Below the pieces are notes generated by a model. It was not told the DNA's origin, made no database searches, and saw only the letters and a list, made by a program, of their open reading frames with translations. The position numbers and the translations under genes are program-made. Of a DNA stretch of 50,944 nucleotides, positions 8,115 through 17,621 are shown one piece after another. Source of the DNA: Apopatosoma sp963618495 (lineage in GTDB: Bacteria > Bacillota > Clostridia > Oscillospirales > CAG-272). The stretch is taken from NCBI GenBank assembly GCA_963618495.1, contig CAVESF010000015.1:1-50944 (forward strand), in the 5' to 3' direction. Positions within the stretch are counted from its first letter, which is position 1, and each line of letters opens with the position of its first letter.

Positions 8115-9113
8115 TTGGAAAAATCAATGCTTGATACCGTTGCGGTAAGCGCGGGAGAGGAAGATATCGTAAACGAAAATCTGAGAGAAAATCTGCTCGG
8201 CATTTCGCATGAAACAGAGAAGCGCTTTGCCTATCTCTGCGACCTTGCAAATGTGCTTTATCCGAGGCTTTGCGATGCGGCGGAGGGGGATTTGTTTCTT
8301 TCGTGCGCCGAGGACGCCGTTCGCCGCGCTTACCTTGATACGCTCGGTCTGCCGCTCTCGGGAGAGACTGATGCGGACGCGGCAAACAGGCGCGATACGG
8401 ATTTCCGCGGCGACTTTTTCCTCCGCTCGGACAGGTACTTCCTCTGCAAGAAGATGATGGAAATGACGGGCATGAAATATACGCAGAAGAATTTCGGTCA
8501 GGTGCTTTTTGGCGATTGTCCCGACCTCTCGCCCATGGACAGAAAGATAGCTTTTGTGCGCAATATCCAGTCCGGCAAGGCTTTTGAATGCTTTGCACGG
8601 TATGTTTTCGGCGCGATGACGGCATATCGCGACAGCTTCGCGCTCGCCTGCGAATCCGTTGCCGACGGCGACTGCGCATACGGCATTCTCCCTCTGCGCA
8701 ATTCCGTGGACGGCAGGCTTTCTGCCTTTTACAAGATGCTCGATAAGCACGAGCTCGGTGTACTCCTCTGCTGCGATATAGAAAATCAGAACGGCGACAC
8801 GACGCGCTATGCGCTCGTTTACGCGAGAAACGGCGTCATGAGCGCGCGCGGAACGCTGAAGCTGGAATGCCGCATTTCATTCGACGATCCCGCAGATATC
8901 GGCGGCATATGCGAAATGGCGCGTTTCTTCGGCGTGACTGTCGATACCATAGACAGCATAACGGACGGACACGGCGGCTCCGGCTCTTCCTTTGCCGTAT
9001 GCTTCTCGCTTGAGGGAGAAGATGCGGCGGGCTTTATCTTCTGCCTGCAGATAGAATATCCGCAGATACTGCCGATAGCGCTCTATACGCAGACCGAGGG
9101 GGCAAATAACTGA
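8115..9113 (+). CDS. Degenerate chorismate mutase/prephenate dehydratase-like protein
   Basis: A 332-residue protein starting at TTG behind GGCGG; an in-frame ATG at 8127 is an alternative. The order of parts resembles PheA P-proteins: a helical N-terminus with a LREN...GISHETEKRFAYL stretch like chorismate mutase, a prephenate-dehydratase-like part from about residue 143 (CAYGILPLRNSVDG matches the usual ADYGVxPxENSxxG; DTTRY matches the TRF motif), and an ACT-like C-terminus from about 255 (DPADIGGICEMARFFGV, DSI). The first dehydratase motif, normally GPxGSYS, reads RNIQSGKAF, and Glu of ENS is Arg. Catalysis is therefore doubtful and a regulatory role is possible. Its stop overlaps the ruvC start, so it heads the ruvCAB unit. 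Confidence 0.65.
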   Translation: MEKSMLDTVAVSAGEEDIVNENLRENLLGISHETEKRFAYLCDLANVLYPRLCDAAEGDLFLSCAEDAVRRAYLDTLGLPLSGETDADAANRRDTDFRGDFFLRSDRYFLCKKMMEMTGMKYTQKNFGQVLFGDCPDLSPMDRKIAFVRNIQSGKAFECFARYVFGAMTAYRDSFALACESVADGDCAYGILPLRNSVDGRLSAFYKMLDKHELGVLLCCDIENQNGDTTRYALVYARNGVMSARGTLKLECRISFDDPADIGGICEMARFFGVTVDTIDSITDGHGGSGSSFAVCFSLEGEDAAGFIFCLQIEYPQILPIALYTQTEGANN

Positions 9114-9625
9114 TGATAATTCTCGGAATAGACCCGGGTATCGCCATAGTCGGCTACGGCGTTATCGAATACGACGGGAGGCACTTCCGCACACTTGGCA
9201 TGGGCGCGATACGCACGCCTGCGGGGCAGGATGTAGAAGCCCGCATAGAGACTGTCTATGACGATATGCTCGAGCTGATAGACGCATACAAGCCGGACGA
9301 AATGGCGATAGAGGAACTCTTTTTCAATACGAACCAGAAAACGGCGATAGCCGTTGCCGAGGCGCGCGGGGTGATACTTCTCGCCGCACGCAAGCGCAAT
9401 GTGGCAATAAGCGAATACACGCCGCTTCAGGTGAAGCAGTCAGTCGTCGGCTACGGCAGAGCGGAGAAGCAGCAGGTCATGGCGATGACGGCGAACATTC
9501 TCGGGCTGGATAAAATCAAGCTCGACGATACCGCCGACGCGCTCGCACTTGCCGTTTGCCATGCGCACTGCGGCACATCGCGCATACAGGCTTTCTACAA
9601 CGGAAAGAAAACGCGGCTTGTTTAA
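9113..9625 (+). CDS. ruvC: Holliday junction endodeoxyribonuclease RuvC
   Basis: Resolves Holliday junctions during recombinational repair. The 170-residue protein has the RNase H-like fold with the acidic catalytic residues in LGIDPG (Asp7), AIEELFF and LDDTADALALA. The start codon overlaps the preceding stop (TGATG), indicating translational coupling. It is followed at 24 bases by ruvA and then ruvB. Confidence 0.97.
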   Translation: MIILGIDPGIAIVGYGVIEYDGRHFRTLGMGAIRTPAGQDVEARIETVYDDMLELIDAYKPDEMAIEELFFNTNQKTAIAVAEARGVILLAARKRNVAISEYTPLQVKQSVVGYGRAEKQQVMAMTANILGLDKIKLDDTADALALAVCHAHCGTSRIQAFYNGKKTRLV

Positions 9626-9649
9626 AATAAATTTTGTGAGGACAGAAAA

Positions 9650-10261
9650 ATGTTTCAGTACATAAAGGGTGAGCTCATCGGCACGGAGCCGAACGGCGCC
9701 GTCATCGAATGCGGCGGCATAGGATATAAATTCACTGTTTCGGCAAATACCGTGGCAAAGCTCGCTTCGGCGGGCGAGGAGGTCTGCCTCTATACATATC
9801 TCTGCGTGCGTGAGGATGCACTTGAACTTATCGGATTCTATACCATGGAGGAGCTGGAGGCTTTCAAAATGCTGATAACCGTTTCCGGCGTGGGTCCGAA
9901 AGCGGCGATATCCGTGCTTTCGCTTTTTACTGTGAGCGGGCTTATCTCGGCGGTCAGCGCGGGAGATACTAAGAAGATTTCAAAGGCTTCCGGTATCGGA
10001 GCGAAAACGGCGGCGCGCATCGTGCTTGAGCTCAAAGATAAAATCGCCTCCAAACTCGGTGCGCCCGCAGATGACGCGGACACGGAGGAATATATTTCCG
10101 AGGCGGAGACCGTCGGCAACCGCGCAGAGGCTGTGCGTGCGCTGATGGGGCTCGGATACTCCGTGCGCGAGGCGGAGGAAGCTGTACGCGGGCTCGACCC
10201 GACGGCTTCGCTCGAGAGTCTGCTGACGGCGGCTCTGCGCAAAATGGGCACGAATTTATAA
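9650..10261 (+). CDS. ruvA: Holliday junction branch migration protein RuvA
   Basis: Forms the tetrameric clamp that binds the Holliday junction and loads RuvB. The 203-residue protein has the N-terminal OB fold (MFQYIKGELIG), tandem helix-hairpin-helix motifs (VSGVGPKAAISVLS and ASGIGAKTAARIVLELKDK) and the C-terminal three-helix domain that contacts RuvB (EAVRALMGLGYS). GTGAGGA precedes the ATG. Confidence 0.97.
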   Translation: MFQYIKGELIGTEPNGAVIECGGIGYKFTVSANTVAKLASAGEEVCLYTYLCVREDALELIGFYTMEELEAFKMLITVSGVGPKAAISVLSLFTVSGLISAVSAGDTKKISKASGIGAKTAARIVLELKDKIASKLGAPADDADTEEYISEAETVGNRAEAVRALMGLGYSVREAEEAVRGLDPTASLESLLTAALRKMGTNL

Positions 10262-10278
10262 TCGGGGGATAGTGCGAT

Positions 10279-11370
10279 ATGATAAACAAATTCAACATAG
10301 AAAAAGAAGACTCCATAATCCCCGAGAGAATGGCGAGCACCGCATACAACAGCGAAGAGGATGCGGATATAGAGGGCGGTCTGCGCCCGAAAACGCTCGA
10401 TGAATATATCGGTCAGGAAAAGGCGAAGGAGAGTCTTCGCATATATATAGAGGCTTGCAAAAGGCGCGGCGATTCGCTTGACCATGTGCTTCTCTACGGT
10501 CCACCCGGTCTCGGCAAAACGACGCTCTCCGCGATAATCGCGGCGGAACTGGGTGTAAACATCAAGATTACCTCGGGGCCCGCGATAGAGAAGCAGGGCG
10601 ACCTTGCGGCGCTGCTCACCAATCTCGGCGAAAACGATGTTCTCTTCATAGACGAAATCCACCGCCTTTCGCGAAATATAGAGGAGATACTCTATCCCGC
10701 GATGGAGGATTTCGCGCTCGATATCATCATAGGAAAGGGACCCGCGGCGCGAAGCCTGCGGCTTCCGCTCCCGCGCTTTACACTGATAGGCGCGACGACG
10801 CGCGCGGGGCAGCTGACAACGCCTCTGCGCGACCGTTTCGGCGTTCTGATGCGTCTCGAGCTTTATACAAACGACGAACTTGCCACGATAGTAAAGCGCA
10901 GTGCGGGCATACTCGACATAGCGATTTCGCCCGACGGCGCATATGAGATAGCACGGCGTTCCCGCGGTACGCCGCGTATCGCAAACCGCCTGCTAAAGCG
11001 CGTGCGCGACTATGCGCAGGTCAAGGGCGACGGCGAGATAACGCGCGATATCGCGGACGCGGCGCTCCGCATGCTCGAAATAGACGGGCTGGGACTTGAC
11101 AATACGGACAGGCGCATGCTCGAAACGATAATAAAATTTTACGACGGCGGTCCCGTCGGGCTGGAGACTCTTGCCGCCACGGTAGGCGAAGAGGCGATAA
11201 CGCTCGAGGATGTCTACGAGCCTTATCTGATACAGATAGGATTCATCAACCGCACGCCGCGCGGCAGATGCGTGACAAGGCTTGCCTATGAGCATCTCGG
11301 CATACCTTTCGGCGGGAGAATCGCTTGCGGTGCCGAAGTCGGCGAGCAGACGAAAATAGATTTGGATTGA
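10279..11370 (+). CDS. ruvB: Holliday junction branch migration helicase RuvB
   Basis: AAA+ motor for branch migration. The 363-residue protein has an N-terminal clamp region, Walker A GPPGLGKTT, Walker B LFIDEIHRL, sensor GATTRAGQL and the C-terminal winged helix ending in the FINRTPRGR segment. The start follows GGGGGA by about 8 bases and lies 17 bases after ruvA. Confidence 0.97.
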   Translation: MINKFNIEKEDSIIPERMASTAYNSEEDADIEGGLRPKTLDEYIGQEKAKESLRIYIEACKRRGDSLDHVLLYGPPGLGKTTLSAIIAAELGVNIKITSGPAIEKQGDLAALLTNLGENDVLFIDEIHRLSRNIEEILYPAMEDFALDIIIGKGPAARSLRLPLPRFTLIGATTRAGQLTTPLRDRFGVLMRLELYTNDELATIVKRSAGILDIAISPDGAYEIARRSRGTPRIANRLLKRVRDYAQVKGDGEITRDIADAALRMLEIDGLGLDNTDRRMLETIIKFYDGGPVGLETLAATVGEEAITLEDVYEPYLIQIGFINRTPRGRCVTRLAYEHLGIPFGGRIACGAEVGEQTKIDLD

Positions 11371-11383
11371 CAGAGGAAAAGCT

Positions 11384-12244
11384 ATGTGGAAAGCAGATAA
11401 ATGGGAGGACTATGCGCTCCTCGATACATCGGACGGAAAGCGCCTCGAGCGATGGGGCAGATATGTGCTTTGCCGTCCCGACCCGCAGGTAATATGGAAA
11501 AATGTGAAAGCAAGTCCCATGTGGAAAAAGGCAGATGCCATATATGAAAGAGAGGGCGGCGGAGGCAAATGGCAGAAGCGCGATGTTCCCGAATGCTGGA
11601 CTATCGGCTATGGAGACCTGCGCTTCAAGATAAAGCCGATGGGCTTCAAGCATACGGGGCTTTTCCCCGAGCAGGCGGTGAACTGGGACTGGTTTTCCTC
11701 GCTGATAAAAAATGCGAAAAGACCGATAAAGGTGCTAAATCTTTTTGCTTATACGGGCGGTGCCACCGTCGCCGCGGCTGCGGCGGGCGCTTCCGTCTGC
11801 CATGTGGACGCGGCGAAGAATATGGTCGCTCAGGCGAAAGAAAACGCGGCTCTCTCAGGGCTTGAAAATGCGCCGATACGCTATATAGTTGACGACTGCA
11901 AGAAGTTTGTGGAGCGTGAGATACGCAGAGGAAACAGATACGACGCCGTGATAATGGACCCGCCCTCATACGGCAGGGGACCCTCGGGCGAGATATGGAA
12001 GCTGGAGGACAATATTGCGGAGTTAATCAGGCTCGCGGCGGATGTCCTCTCGGAGAAACCGCTCTTCTTCCTCGTCAATTCGTATACTACGGGGCTTTCG
12101 CCCTCGGCGATGGGCTATATGCTCGGGCTGGAAATGAAAAAGCGCTTCGGCGGCAGAGTCGAGGCGGACGAAATAGGAATCCCCGTTTTGCAGACGGGAG
12201 AAGCACTGCCTTGCGGTTCTTCCGCACGCTGGACGGCAGAATAA
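11384..12244 (+). CDS. Class I SAM-dependent methyltransferase, RlmI-like
   Basis: A 286-residue methyltransferase of the Methyltrans_SAM type related to 23S rRNA cytosine methyltransferases. The SAM-binding site is VLNLFAYTGGATVAAAAAGA, the acidic residue follows in VCHVDAAKNM, and the catalytic-type motif is MDPPSYGRGP. It lacks the PUA domain present in E. coli RlmI, so the exact target is uncertain. The ATG lies 14 bases after ruvB, and the next gene begins 14 bases after it. Confidence 0.85.
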   Translation: MWKADKWEDYALLDTSDGKRLERWGRYVLCRPDPQVIWKNVKASPMWKKADAIYEREGGGGKWQKRDVPECWTIGYGDLRFKIKPMGFKHTGLFPEQAVNWDWFSSLIKNAKRPIKVLNLFAYTGGATVAAAAAGASVCHVDAAKNMVAQAKENAALSGLENAPIRYIVDDCKKFVEREIRRGNRYDAVIMDPPSYGRGPSGEIWKLEDNIAELIRLAADVLSEKPLFFLVNSYTTGLSPSAMGYMLGLEMKKRFGGRVEADEIGIPVLQTGEALPCGSSARWTAE

Positions 12245-12258
12245 TTTACGGAGAAATA

Positions 12259-13131
12259 ATGGCAGATACTATCATAAAAGCAGAAAACCTGTGTTTTGAA
12301 TACGACGAAAACGACGGCGCGGAAAAGCATCCCGTGCTCCGCTCGCTCAATCTCGAGATAGAGCGCGGCAGCTTCACCGCCGTTCTCGGACATAACGGCA
12401 GCGGCAAAAGCACGCTTGCCAAAATAATCAGCATGATACTGACACCCACCTCGGGCAAGCTGTATCTTTTCGGAAAAGAGATAGACGCGGAAAATATGAC
12501 CGACGATGAGTTTTACGATATCCGCCGCCGCATAGGCATGGTGTTTCAGAATCCCGACAACCAGCTCGTGGCGACTATAGTCGAGGAGGATGTGGCTTTC
12601 GGTCCGGAGAATATCGGCATCCCGCCGAAAGAAATCAGAGAGCGCGTAGACAGTGCGCTTGCTCTCGTCGGTATGACGGCTTTTGCGCGGCACAGTCCGC
12701 ATCAGCTCTCGGGCGGGCAGAAGCAGAGAGTGGCTATAGCGGGTATCATCGCACTCATGCCGGATATTATCATTTTCGATGAATCGACGGCGATGCTCGA
12801 CCCATCGGGCAGAGCGGAGGTTCTCGAAACGATAAAGCGGCTCAACCGCGAAAAAGGCATCACGATACTGCATATCACGCATTATATGGAAGAGGCGATA
12901 CTCGCCGACAATGTAATCGTCATAGACGACGGGAAAATACTCACGCGCGGCACGCCGAGAGAGGTATTTTCAAAAACAGATATGATACGACGCGCGGGAA
13001 TAGATATACCGCAGACGACGGAACTTTTCCGCAGGCTCGGCATAGAGGGCACACCTCTCACGCCGACAGAGGGTGCCGATATCATAGAAAAGTTAATGCG
13101 TGAAAAGAAAGCGAAGGAAAAGGCAAATTGA
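12259..13131 (+). CDS. ecfA1: ECF transporter ATPase EcfA1
   Basis: First ATPase of the energy-coupling factor module. The 290-residue protein starts at the ATG at 12259 behind GGAG; the frame is open upstream but overlaps the methyltransferase gene and has no homology there. It has Walker A GHNGSGKST, the Q-loop region VFQNPDNQLVATIVEEDVAFG, signature LSGGQKQR and Walker B IIIFDEST, with the EcfA1-typical STAMLDPSG. The stop overlaps the ecfA2 start. Confidence 0.96.
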   Translation: MADTIIKAENLCFEYDENDGAEKHPVLRSLNLEIERGSFTAVLGHNGSGKSTLAKIISMILTPTSGKLYLFGKEIDAENMTDDEFYDIRRRIGMVFQNPDNQLVATIVEEDVAFGPENIGIPPKEIRERVDSALALVGMTAFARHSPHQLSGGQKQRVAIAGIIALMPDIIIFDESTAMLDPSGRAEVLETIKRLNREKGITILHITHYMEEAILADNVIVIDDGKILTRGTPREVFSKTDMIRRAGIDIPQTTELFRRLGIEGTPLTPTEGADIIEKLMREKKAKEKAN

Positions 13132-13994
13132 ACTTGATAGCGGCGAAGCTCCAGGGAGTTTCATATATTTACAGTGAAAAAACGCCTTTCATGAAGGTTG
13201 CCGTCGACAATGTCGACGCCGCCTTTGAGGAGGGCATGATAACGGGAATAATAGGGCATACGGGAAGCGGAAAGAGCACCATAGCCCAGATGATAAACGG
13301 ACTTCTGCGCCCGAGCGCAGGCAATGTAATCGTCGGCGGCAGGGATATCTGGGAAAAGCCGAAGGAAATAAGAAATGTGCGCTTCGAGGCGGGGCTGGTA
13401 TTCCAGTATCCGGAATACCAGCTCTTTGAGGAGACGGTGAAAAAGGATATCGCTTTCGGTCCATCAAATATGGGACTTTCCGCTGAGGAAACAGAGGCGA
13501 GAGTCTATGAGGCTATGGATTTTGTCGGGCTGGACAGAAGCCTTGCCGAGAAATCCCCCTTTGACCTCTCGGGCGGGCAGAAGAGAAGAGCTGCCATAGC
13601 GGGAATAATTGCCATGCGCCCGAGAATACTGATTCTCGACGAGCCCGCGGCGGGGCTTGACCCGCGCGGCAGGGACGAGATTCTCTCCCGCATATGCGAA
13701 TACAGAAGCAAATACGGCGCTTCTGTTGTGATGATAAGCCACAGCATGGAGGATATGGCGCGATACTGCGACCGAATCCTCGTCATGAACGGCGGAAAGG
13801 TATTTATGTACGGCACCTGCGAGGAGATTTTCTCCGAGGCAGAGAGCCTTGAGAGCGTAGGGCTGGCAGTGCCGCAGATAACAAAGCTCATGCTCGAGCT
13901 GAAAAGACGCGGCTTTGATGTAAATACCTCGGTTTATACCGTAGACAGCGCCGAGGCGGAGATAAAGCGCCTGCTCGCGGGAGGTGCAAAATGA
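13128..13994 (+). CDS. ecfA2: ECF transporter ATPase EcfA2
   Basis: Second ATPase of the ECF module, 288 residues. It starts with TTG overlapping the ecfA1 stop, an arrangement that suggests coupling and fixed stoichiometry. Walker A is GHTGSGKST, the Q-loop region VFQYPEYQLFEETV, signature LSGGQKRR and Walker B ILILDEPAAGLDP. It pairs with EcfA1 to form the heterodimer below EcfT in the membrane. Confidence 0.96.
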   Translation: MNLIAAKLQGVSYIYSEKTPFMKVAVDNVDAAFEEGMITGIIGHTGSGKSTIAQMINGLLRPSAGNVIVGGRDIWEKPKEIRNVRFEAGLVFQYPEYQLFEETVKKDIAFGPSNMGLSAEETEARVYEAMDFVGLDRSLAEKSPFDLSGGQKRRAAIAGIIAMRPRILILDEPAAGLDPRGRDEILSRICEYRSKYGASVVMISHSMEDMARYCDRILVMNGGKVFMYGTCEEIFSEAESLESVGLAVPQITKLMLELKRRGFDVNTSVYTVDSAEAEIKRLLAGGAK

Positions 13995-14812
13995 TAAGAG
14001 ATATCACCATAGGGCAGTTTTTTCCGGGGGAATCGGTGCTTCACCGCGCCGACCCGCGAATGAAGATAATCCTATCTATACTCTATATCGTGGTCATATT
14101 CATGACAAACAGCCTGACGGGATATATTTTCATTGTACTTTTTACGGCGGCACTGGCGATAATATCGAGAATATCGTTTACCGTACTGCTGAAAGCTGTG
14201 AAGCCGCTCTGGTTCATCATCGTTTTTACTGCGGTGGTAAACATTTTTTGGAATAAAGACGGAACACTGCTCGTTTCTTTTTGGAAGATAGAAATATATT
14301 CCGCAGGACTATGGAATGCGCTTTTCATGATGTTGCGAATAGTATCGCTCCTCATCGGCACGAGCGTGATACTGACATATACTACATCGCCGATAGCGCT
14401 GACGGACGCGATAGAGCGTCTGCTCTCTCCACTCAAGGTGATAAAGGTACCCGTGCATGAATTTGCCATGATGATGAGCATAGCTCTGCGCTTCATCCCG
14501 ACTCTCATGGAGGAGACGGACAAGATAATGAGTGCGCAGAAGGCACGCGGCGCGGACTTTACAAACGGAAGCCTCAAGCAGAGGGCAAAGGCGCTCATAC
14601 CTGTGCTCATACCGCTTTTCGTTTCGGCTTTCCGCCGCGCGGATGAGCTTGCCGTGGCTATGGAATGCCGATGCTACAGAGGCGGAGAGGGACGCACGAG
14701 AATGACGACTCTCCATCTGCATTTCCGTGATTTCGCCCTGCTTTTTGCAGTTGTTGCGGCAGGTGCGGCGGTCACATTGCTCGGCAGATTCATACCGATA
14801 TACAAAATTTAG
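13991..14812 (+). CDS. ecfT: ECF transporter transmembrane subunit EcfT
   Basis: Membrane scaffold that links the ATPases to exchangeable S subunits. The 273-residue protein has four to five hydrophobic helices and the two coupling-helix signatures AQKARGADF and ECRCYRGGEGRT, which end in the family's conserved Ala-Arg-Gly and Arg-Gly pattern. The ATG overlaps the ecfA2 stop by 4 bases. No S component lies next to it, as usual for a group II shared ECF module. Confidence 0.95.
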   Translation: MIRDITIGQFFPGESVLHRADPRMKIILSILYIVVIFMTNSLTGYIFIVLFTAALAIISRISFTVLLKAVKPLWFIIVFTAVVNIFWNKDGTLLVSFWKIEIYSAGLWNALFMMLRIVSLLIGTSVILTYTTSPIALTDAIERLLSPLKVIKVPVHEFAMMMSIALRFIPTLMEETDKIMSAQKARGADFTNGSLKQRAKALIPVLIPLFVSAFRRADELAVAMECRCYRGGEGRTRMTTLHLHFRDFALLFAVVAAGAAVTLLGRFIPIYKI

Positions 14813-14820
14813 GTGAAAAG

Positions 14821-15564
14821 ATGAAATTTCTTCTGAAGCTATCATATCTCGGCAGCGGTTTCTGCGGCTTTCAGGTGCAGAAAAACGGCAGGACGGTGCA
14901 GGGTGAGCTCGGAGCCGCGGCGGAAAAGATATTTTCCCGCAGATGCGATATTTCGGGTTGCAGCAGGACAGACAGCGGAGTCCATGCGCTCGAATATTAC
15001 GCCACCGTTTCGGCAGAGGGGGAGACTGCGATTTCTCCCGAGCGCATACCGCGCGCGATAAATACCTATCTGCCGCCGGATATCGCCGTTTCCTCGGCGT
15101 GGGATGTGCCGGAGGGCTTTTCCGTGCGCCGCGCCGTCTCGGGAAAGGAATATATGTATCTGATATCAAATTCCGAGAACAGGAATCCCTTTTATGAGGG
15201 GCGCGCGCTTTTCTATCCCGGCAGGCTCGATCTTGACAGGATGGAGGAAGCCTGCGGGAAGATAATCGGAAAGCATGATTTCTCTGCATTCATGGCGAGC
15301 GGAAGCGATATCGCCGATACCGTGCGCACCGTCACCGATTGCAGAACAGAGAGCGACGGGGATTTTCTCCGCATATATGTCAGCGCCGACGGATTTCTCT
15401 ATAATATGGTGCGCATAATAGTCGGCACACTGCTCGAGGTTTCCGAGGGGAAGATGAGCGCGGATGATGTCGCCGCGGCTGTTTCTGGCGGCGGCAGGGA
15501 GCGTGCGGGGCGCACGGCGCCTGCCTGCGGGCTATATCTCAATAAGGTTTTTATAGATTTCTGA
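14821..15564 (+). CDS. truA: tRNA pseudouridine(38-40) synthase TruA
   Basis: Isomerises uridine in the anticodon arm of many tRNAs. The 247-residue protein has the catalytic aspartate Asp51 in CSRTDSGVHA, an N-terminal YLGSGFCGFQVQ segment and the C-terminal FLYNMVRIIVGTLLEV motif. It sits directly downstream of ecfT, a position common in Firmicutes. Confidence 0.96.
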   Translation: MKFLLKLSYLGSGFCGFQVQKNGRTVQGELGAAAEKIFSRRCDISGCSRTDSGVHALEYYATVSAEGETAISPERIPRAINTYLPPDIAVSSAWDVPEGFSVRRAVSGKEYMYLISNSENRNPFYEGRALFYPGRLDLDRMEEACGKIIGKHDFSAFMASGSDIADTVRTVTDCRTESDGDFLRIYVSADGFLYNMVRIIVGTLLEVSEGKMSADDVAAAVSGGGRERAGRTAPACGLYLNKVFIDF

Positions 15565-15595
15565 TTTAAACTGATTTTTTACTACGGAGCAAGAG

Positions 15596-16798
15596 ATGAA
15601 CGAAAACGATGAAAAAATCATAGGCGCAAAAGAGGGCGACAAGATAAAAGCCGAAAGCGAAAGCTGCAGGCGCTTCCTTGCCGTCGCCGAAAAATACATG
15701 ATGCTTCGCATATGTGCGCTTGTATCGCTCGTGGCTTTTGTTTTCGGCGTGCTTATCTTCGGGCGTTCCTCGCTGAAAGCCGAAAATTTCAAATATCTCG
15801 TGAAGTATATCGACAAGAGTCCCGTGCTCTATTCCTCCTTCTATGAAGGCATAGAATATGCGGGCGGCGAAAGCGCGAAATTCGGCTTATACAAGGGCGA
15901 CGTCTGCGTTTTCGACGAGGGTCTTCTCTCGCTCTACGGCATTTCGGGCAAGAATACGCTCCGCAGTGAAACAGGCATAGGAAACGCCTCTGTCGCTATC
16001 GGAAAAGAGCACCTCTGCGTATACGGCGGAAACAATAACGAGCTTCGCATATACAATTCATTCTCGATGGTGTACAGCAAAAATTTTGATTATCCTATCC
16101 TGCTCGTTTCGCCTGCGGATGAGGGCGGCTATGCCGTAGCCACCTCTGAGAGAGGCTACAGAAGCGCTGTTTATGTTTACAATAAAGCTTTCATCCATAA
16201 ATATACATGGAAAAGCGCGGACAGATATATTTTCGATATGGATATCAGTTCATCCAGCAGATATCTCGCCGTCATTTCAATGGGTGTGGAAAACGGCAGT
16301 CCCTTTACCGAGGCTTCATATATAGATACGGAAAAGGGAAGCGTCATCTTCACGAGAAAGACCGAGGGCGATATTCCCGTCGGCGTGAATATAACGGAAA
16401 AGGACGGCGTTTGCTTTGTTTTTGAGCGCAGTGCGCTTTACTGCGACAAGAAAGGCAATGTCAAAAGCGAAGAGCGCCTCACGGGAAGCGTTTATTCCGT
16501 TTCCGACGGAAGCGAATATACGGCTGTCATCTCGCGAAACGAGGGAAGCATAAAAAGCGAAGTTTTTCTTCCCGAAAGCGGAATAAAAATCAGCGCAGGC
16601 GGCAAAATAAATTCGGTAAAATTTTACGGAGATAGAATTTATTTGCTCCTCGAGGACAGAGTGGAAATATACGAAGAGGATACGCTCATAAAAAGCGCGG
16701 AGATTTCCGCGGGCGCGCACGATATCCTGATAATGGATGACGGCGCGGTTATAGTCTGCTTCGGCTCGTACACGACGCTTATTTCAGATATAACATAA
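15596..16798 (+). CDS. Membrane-anchored beta-propeller protein, DUF5711 family
   Basis: A 400-residue protein with a charged cytoplasmic N-terminus (about 1-45), one transmembrane helix (about 43-63, ICALVSLVAFVFGVLIFG) and a long extracytoplasmic region of repeated beta strands with patterns such as VYVYNKAF and RIYLLLEDRVEIYEED, as in quinoprotein-like propellers. This fits the clostridial DUF5711 family. Function is unknown; a cell-envelope sensing or scaffolding role would fit. It stands between truA and cvpA in the rightward cluster. Confidence 0.7.
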   Translation: MNENDEKIIGAKEGDKIKAESESCRRFLAVAEKYMMLRICALVSLVAFVFGVLIFGRSSLKAENFKYLVKYIDKSPVLYSSFYEGIEYAGGESAKFGLYKGDVCVFDEGLLSLYGISGKNTLRSETGIGNASVAIGKEHLCVYGGNNNELRIYNSFSMVYSKNFDYPILLVSPADEGGYAVATSERGYRSAVYVYNKAFIHKYTWKSADRYIFDMDISSSSRYLAVISMGVENGSPFTEASYIDTEKGSVIFTRKTEGDIPVGVNITEKDGVCFVFERSALYCDKKGNVKSEERLTGSVYSVSDGSEYTAVISRNEGSIKSEVFLPESGIKISAGGKINSVKFYGDRIYLLLEDRVEIYEEDTLIKSAEISAGAHDILIMDDGAVIVCFGSYTTLISDIT

Positions 16799-16877
16799 AA
16801 TTTACAAAATAAACTATATTTACATATAAAGGCAGATTATAATAATCATGCAGTATATGAAGAAGGGGTAATGCAGA

Positions 16878-17555
16878 ATGTCCGCGATACTTGATATCAT
16901 ACTGATAATGATAGTGGCGGTATTTATCATAATAGGTGCGAAAAAGGGCTTTGTACGCTCTGTTTCGGGATTTCTGATATATATTTTCGCTTTCAATACA
17001 GCAAATGCTTTCTATATTTTTCTTGCGAAATATACGGATAAGATAGCTTTCATCGCGGAACTGAAATCCGGCGTCGGCGAGGAAGAGGTAAAGTTTATTA
17101 CCGAGGGCGCGTCGGGCTTTCTCGACAGGCTCTCGAATATAGGCGATTATATCCTCTCGGGCTCGATGGAGAAATTTCAGTCGGCGCAGGGACTGCTCAA
17201 TTTTATCATAGGCGATGCACTCTCGTGCCTTATCTCGTTTATTGCCGTATTCATCGCGGCGCTTCTCGTGCTGAAGCTTATCACCTATCTGCTCAATTCG
17301 CTCGTTACGCATACGATAGTCCTGCGGCAGATAAACGGTGCGCTCGGTGGCGTTTTCGGTGCGCTTTGCGGATTATTCTGGACATGGGTCTTTACGAAGC
17401 TTTTCGTTTCGTTTGCTTTCCCGATACTGAACAGCAAGCTCCCCGCGGTATTTGTTTCGGAGATGGTGGAATCCACTATCGTAAGGCTGTGCCTGAAGAT
17501 AAATCCGCTCGCTTTCCTTATGTATATAACAAACTGGTTCGCGGGGCTTTTTTGA
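16878..17555 (+). CDS. CvpA family membrane protein
   Basis: A 225-residue integral membrane protein with four hydrophobic segments and the CvpA/colicin V production fold. It begins with AILDIILIMIVAVFIIIGAKKGFVRSV, split by the family-typical GxKKGFxRS turn, and contains INGALGGVFGALCGLFW. CvpA proteins are linked to envelope homeostasis; the molecular role is not settled. About 80 bases separate it from the DUF5711 gene. Confidence 0.85.
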   Translation: MSAILDIILIMIVAVFIIIGAKKGFVRSVSGFLIYIFAFNTANAFYIFLAKYTDKIAFIAELKSGVGEEEVKFITEGASGFLDRLSNIGDYILSGSMEKFQSAQGLLNFIIGDALSCLISFIAVFIAALLVLKLITYLLNSLVTHTIVLRQINGALGGVFGALCGLFWTWVFTKLFVSFAFPILNSKLPAVFVSEMVESTIVRLCLKINPLAFLMYITNWFAGLF

Positions 17556-17621
17556 TAAAAAACAACTTCACCGCTTCGGCAGGGCGGCATGAAAATATAC
17601 TGCCGAGAAAGAGATTTTTAT

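Noticed and set aside
7935..8679. Open frame that extends dus far upstream on the minus strand
   Set aside because: The extension lies across the divergent promoter region and the start of the PheA-like gene, is dominated by Arg, Ser and Pro, and the real dus start with AGGAGG is at 7929.
11995..12258. Upstream extension of ecfA1
   Set aside because: It overlaps the methyltransferase gene in another frame and shows no ABC homology before the ATG at 12259.
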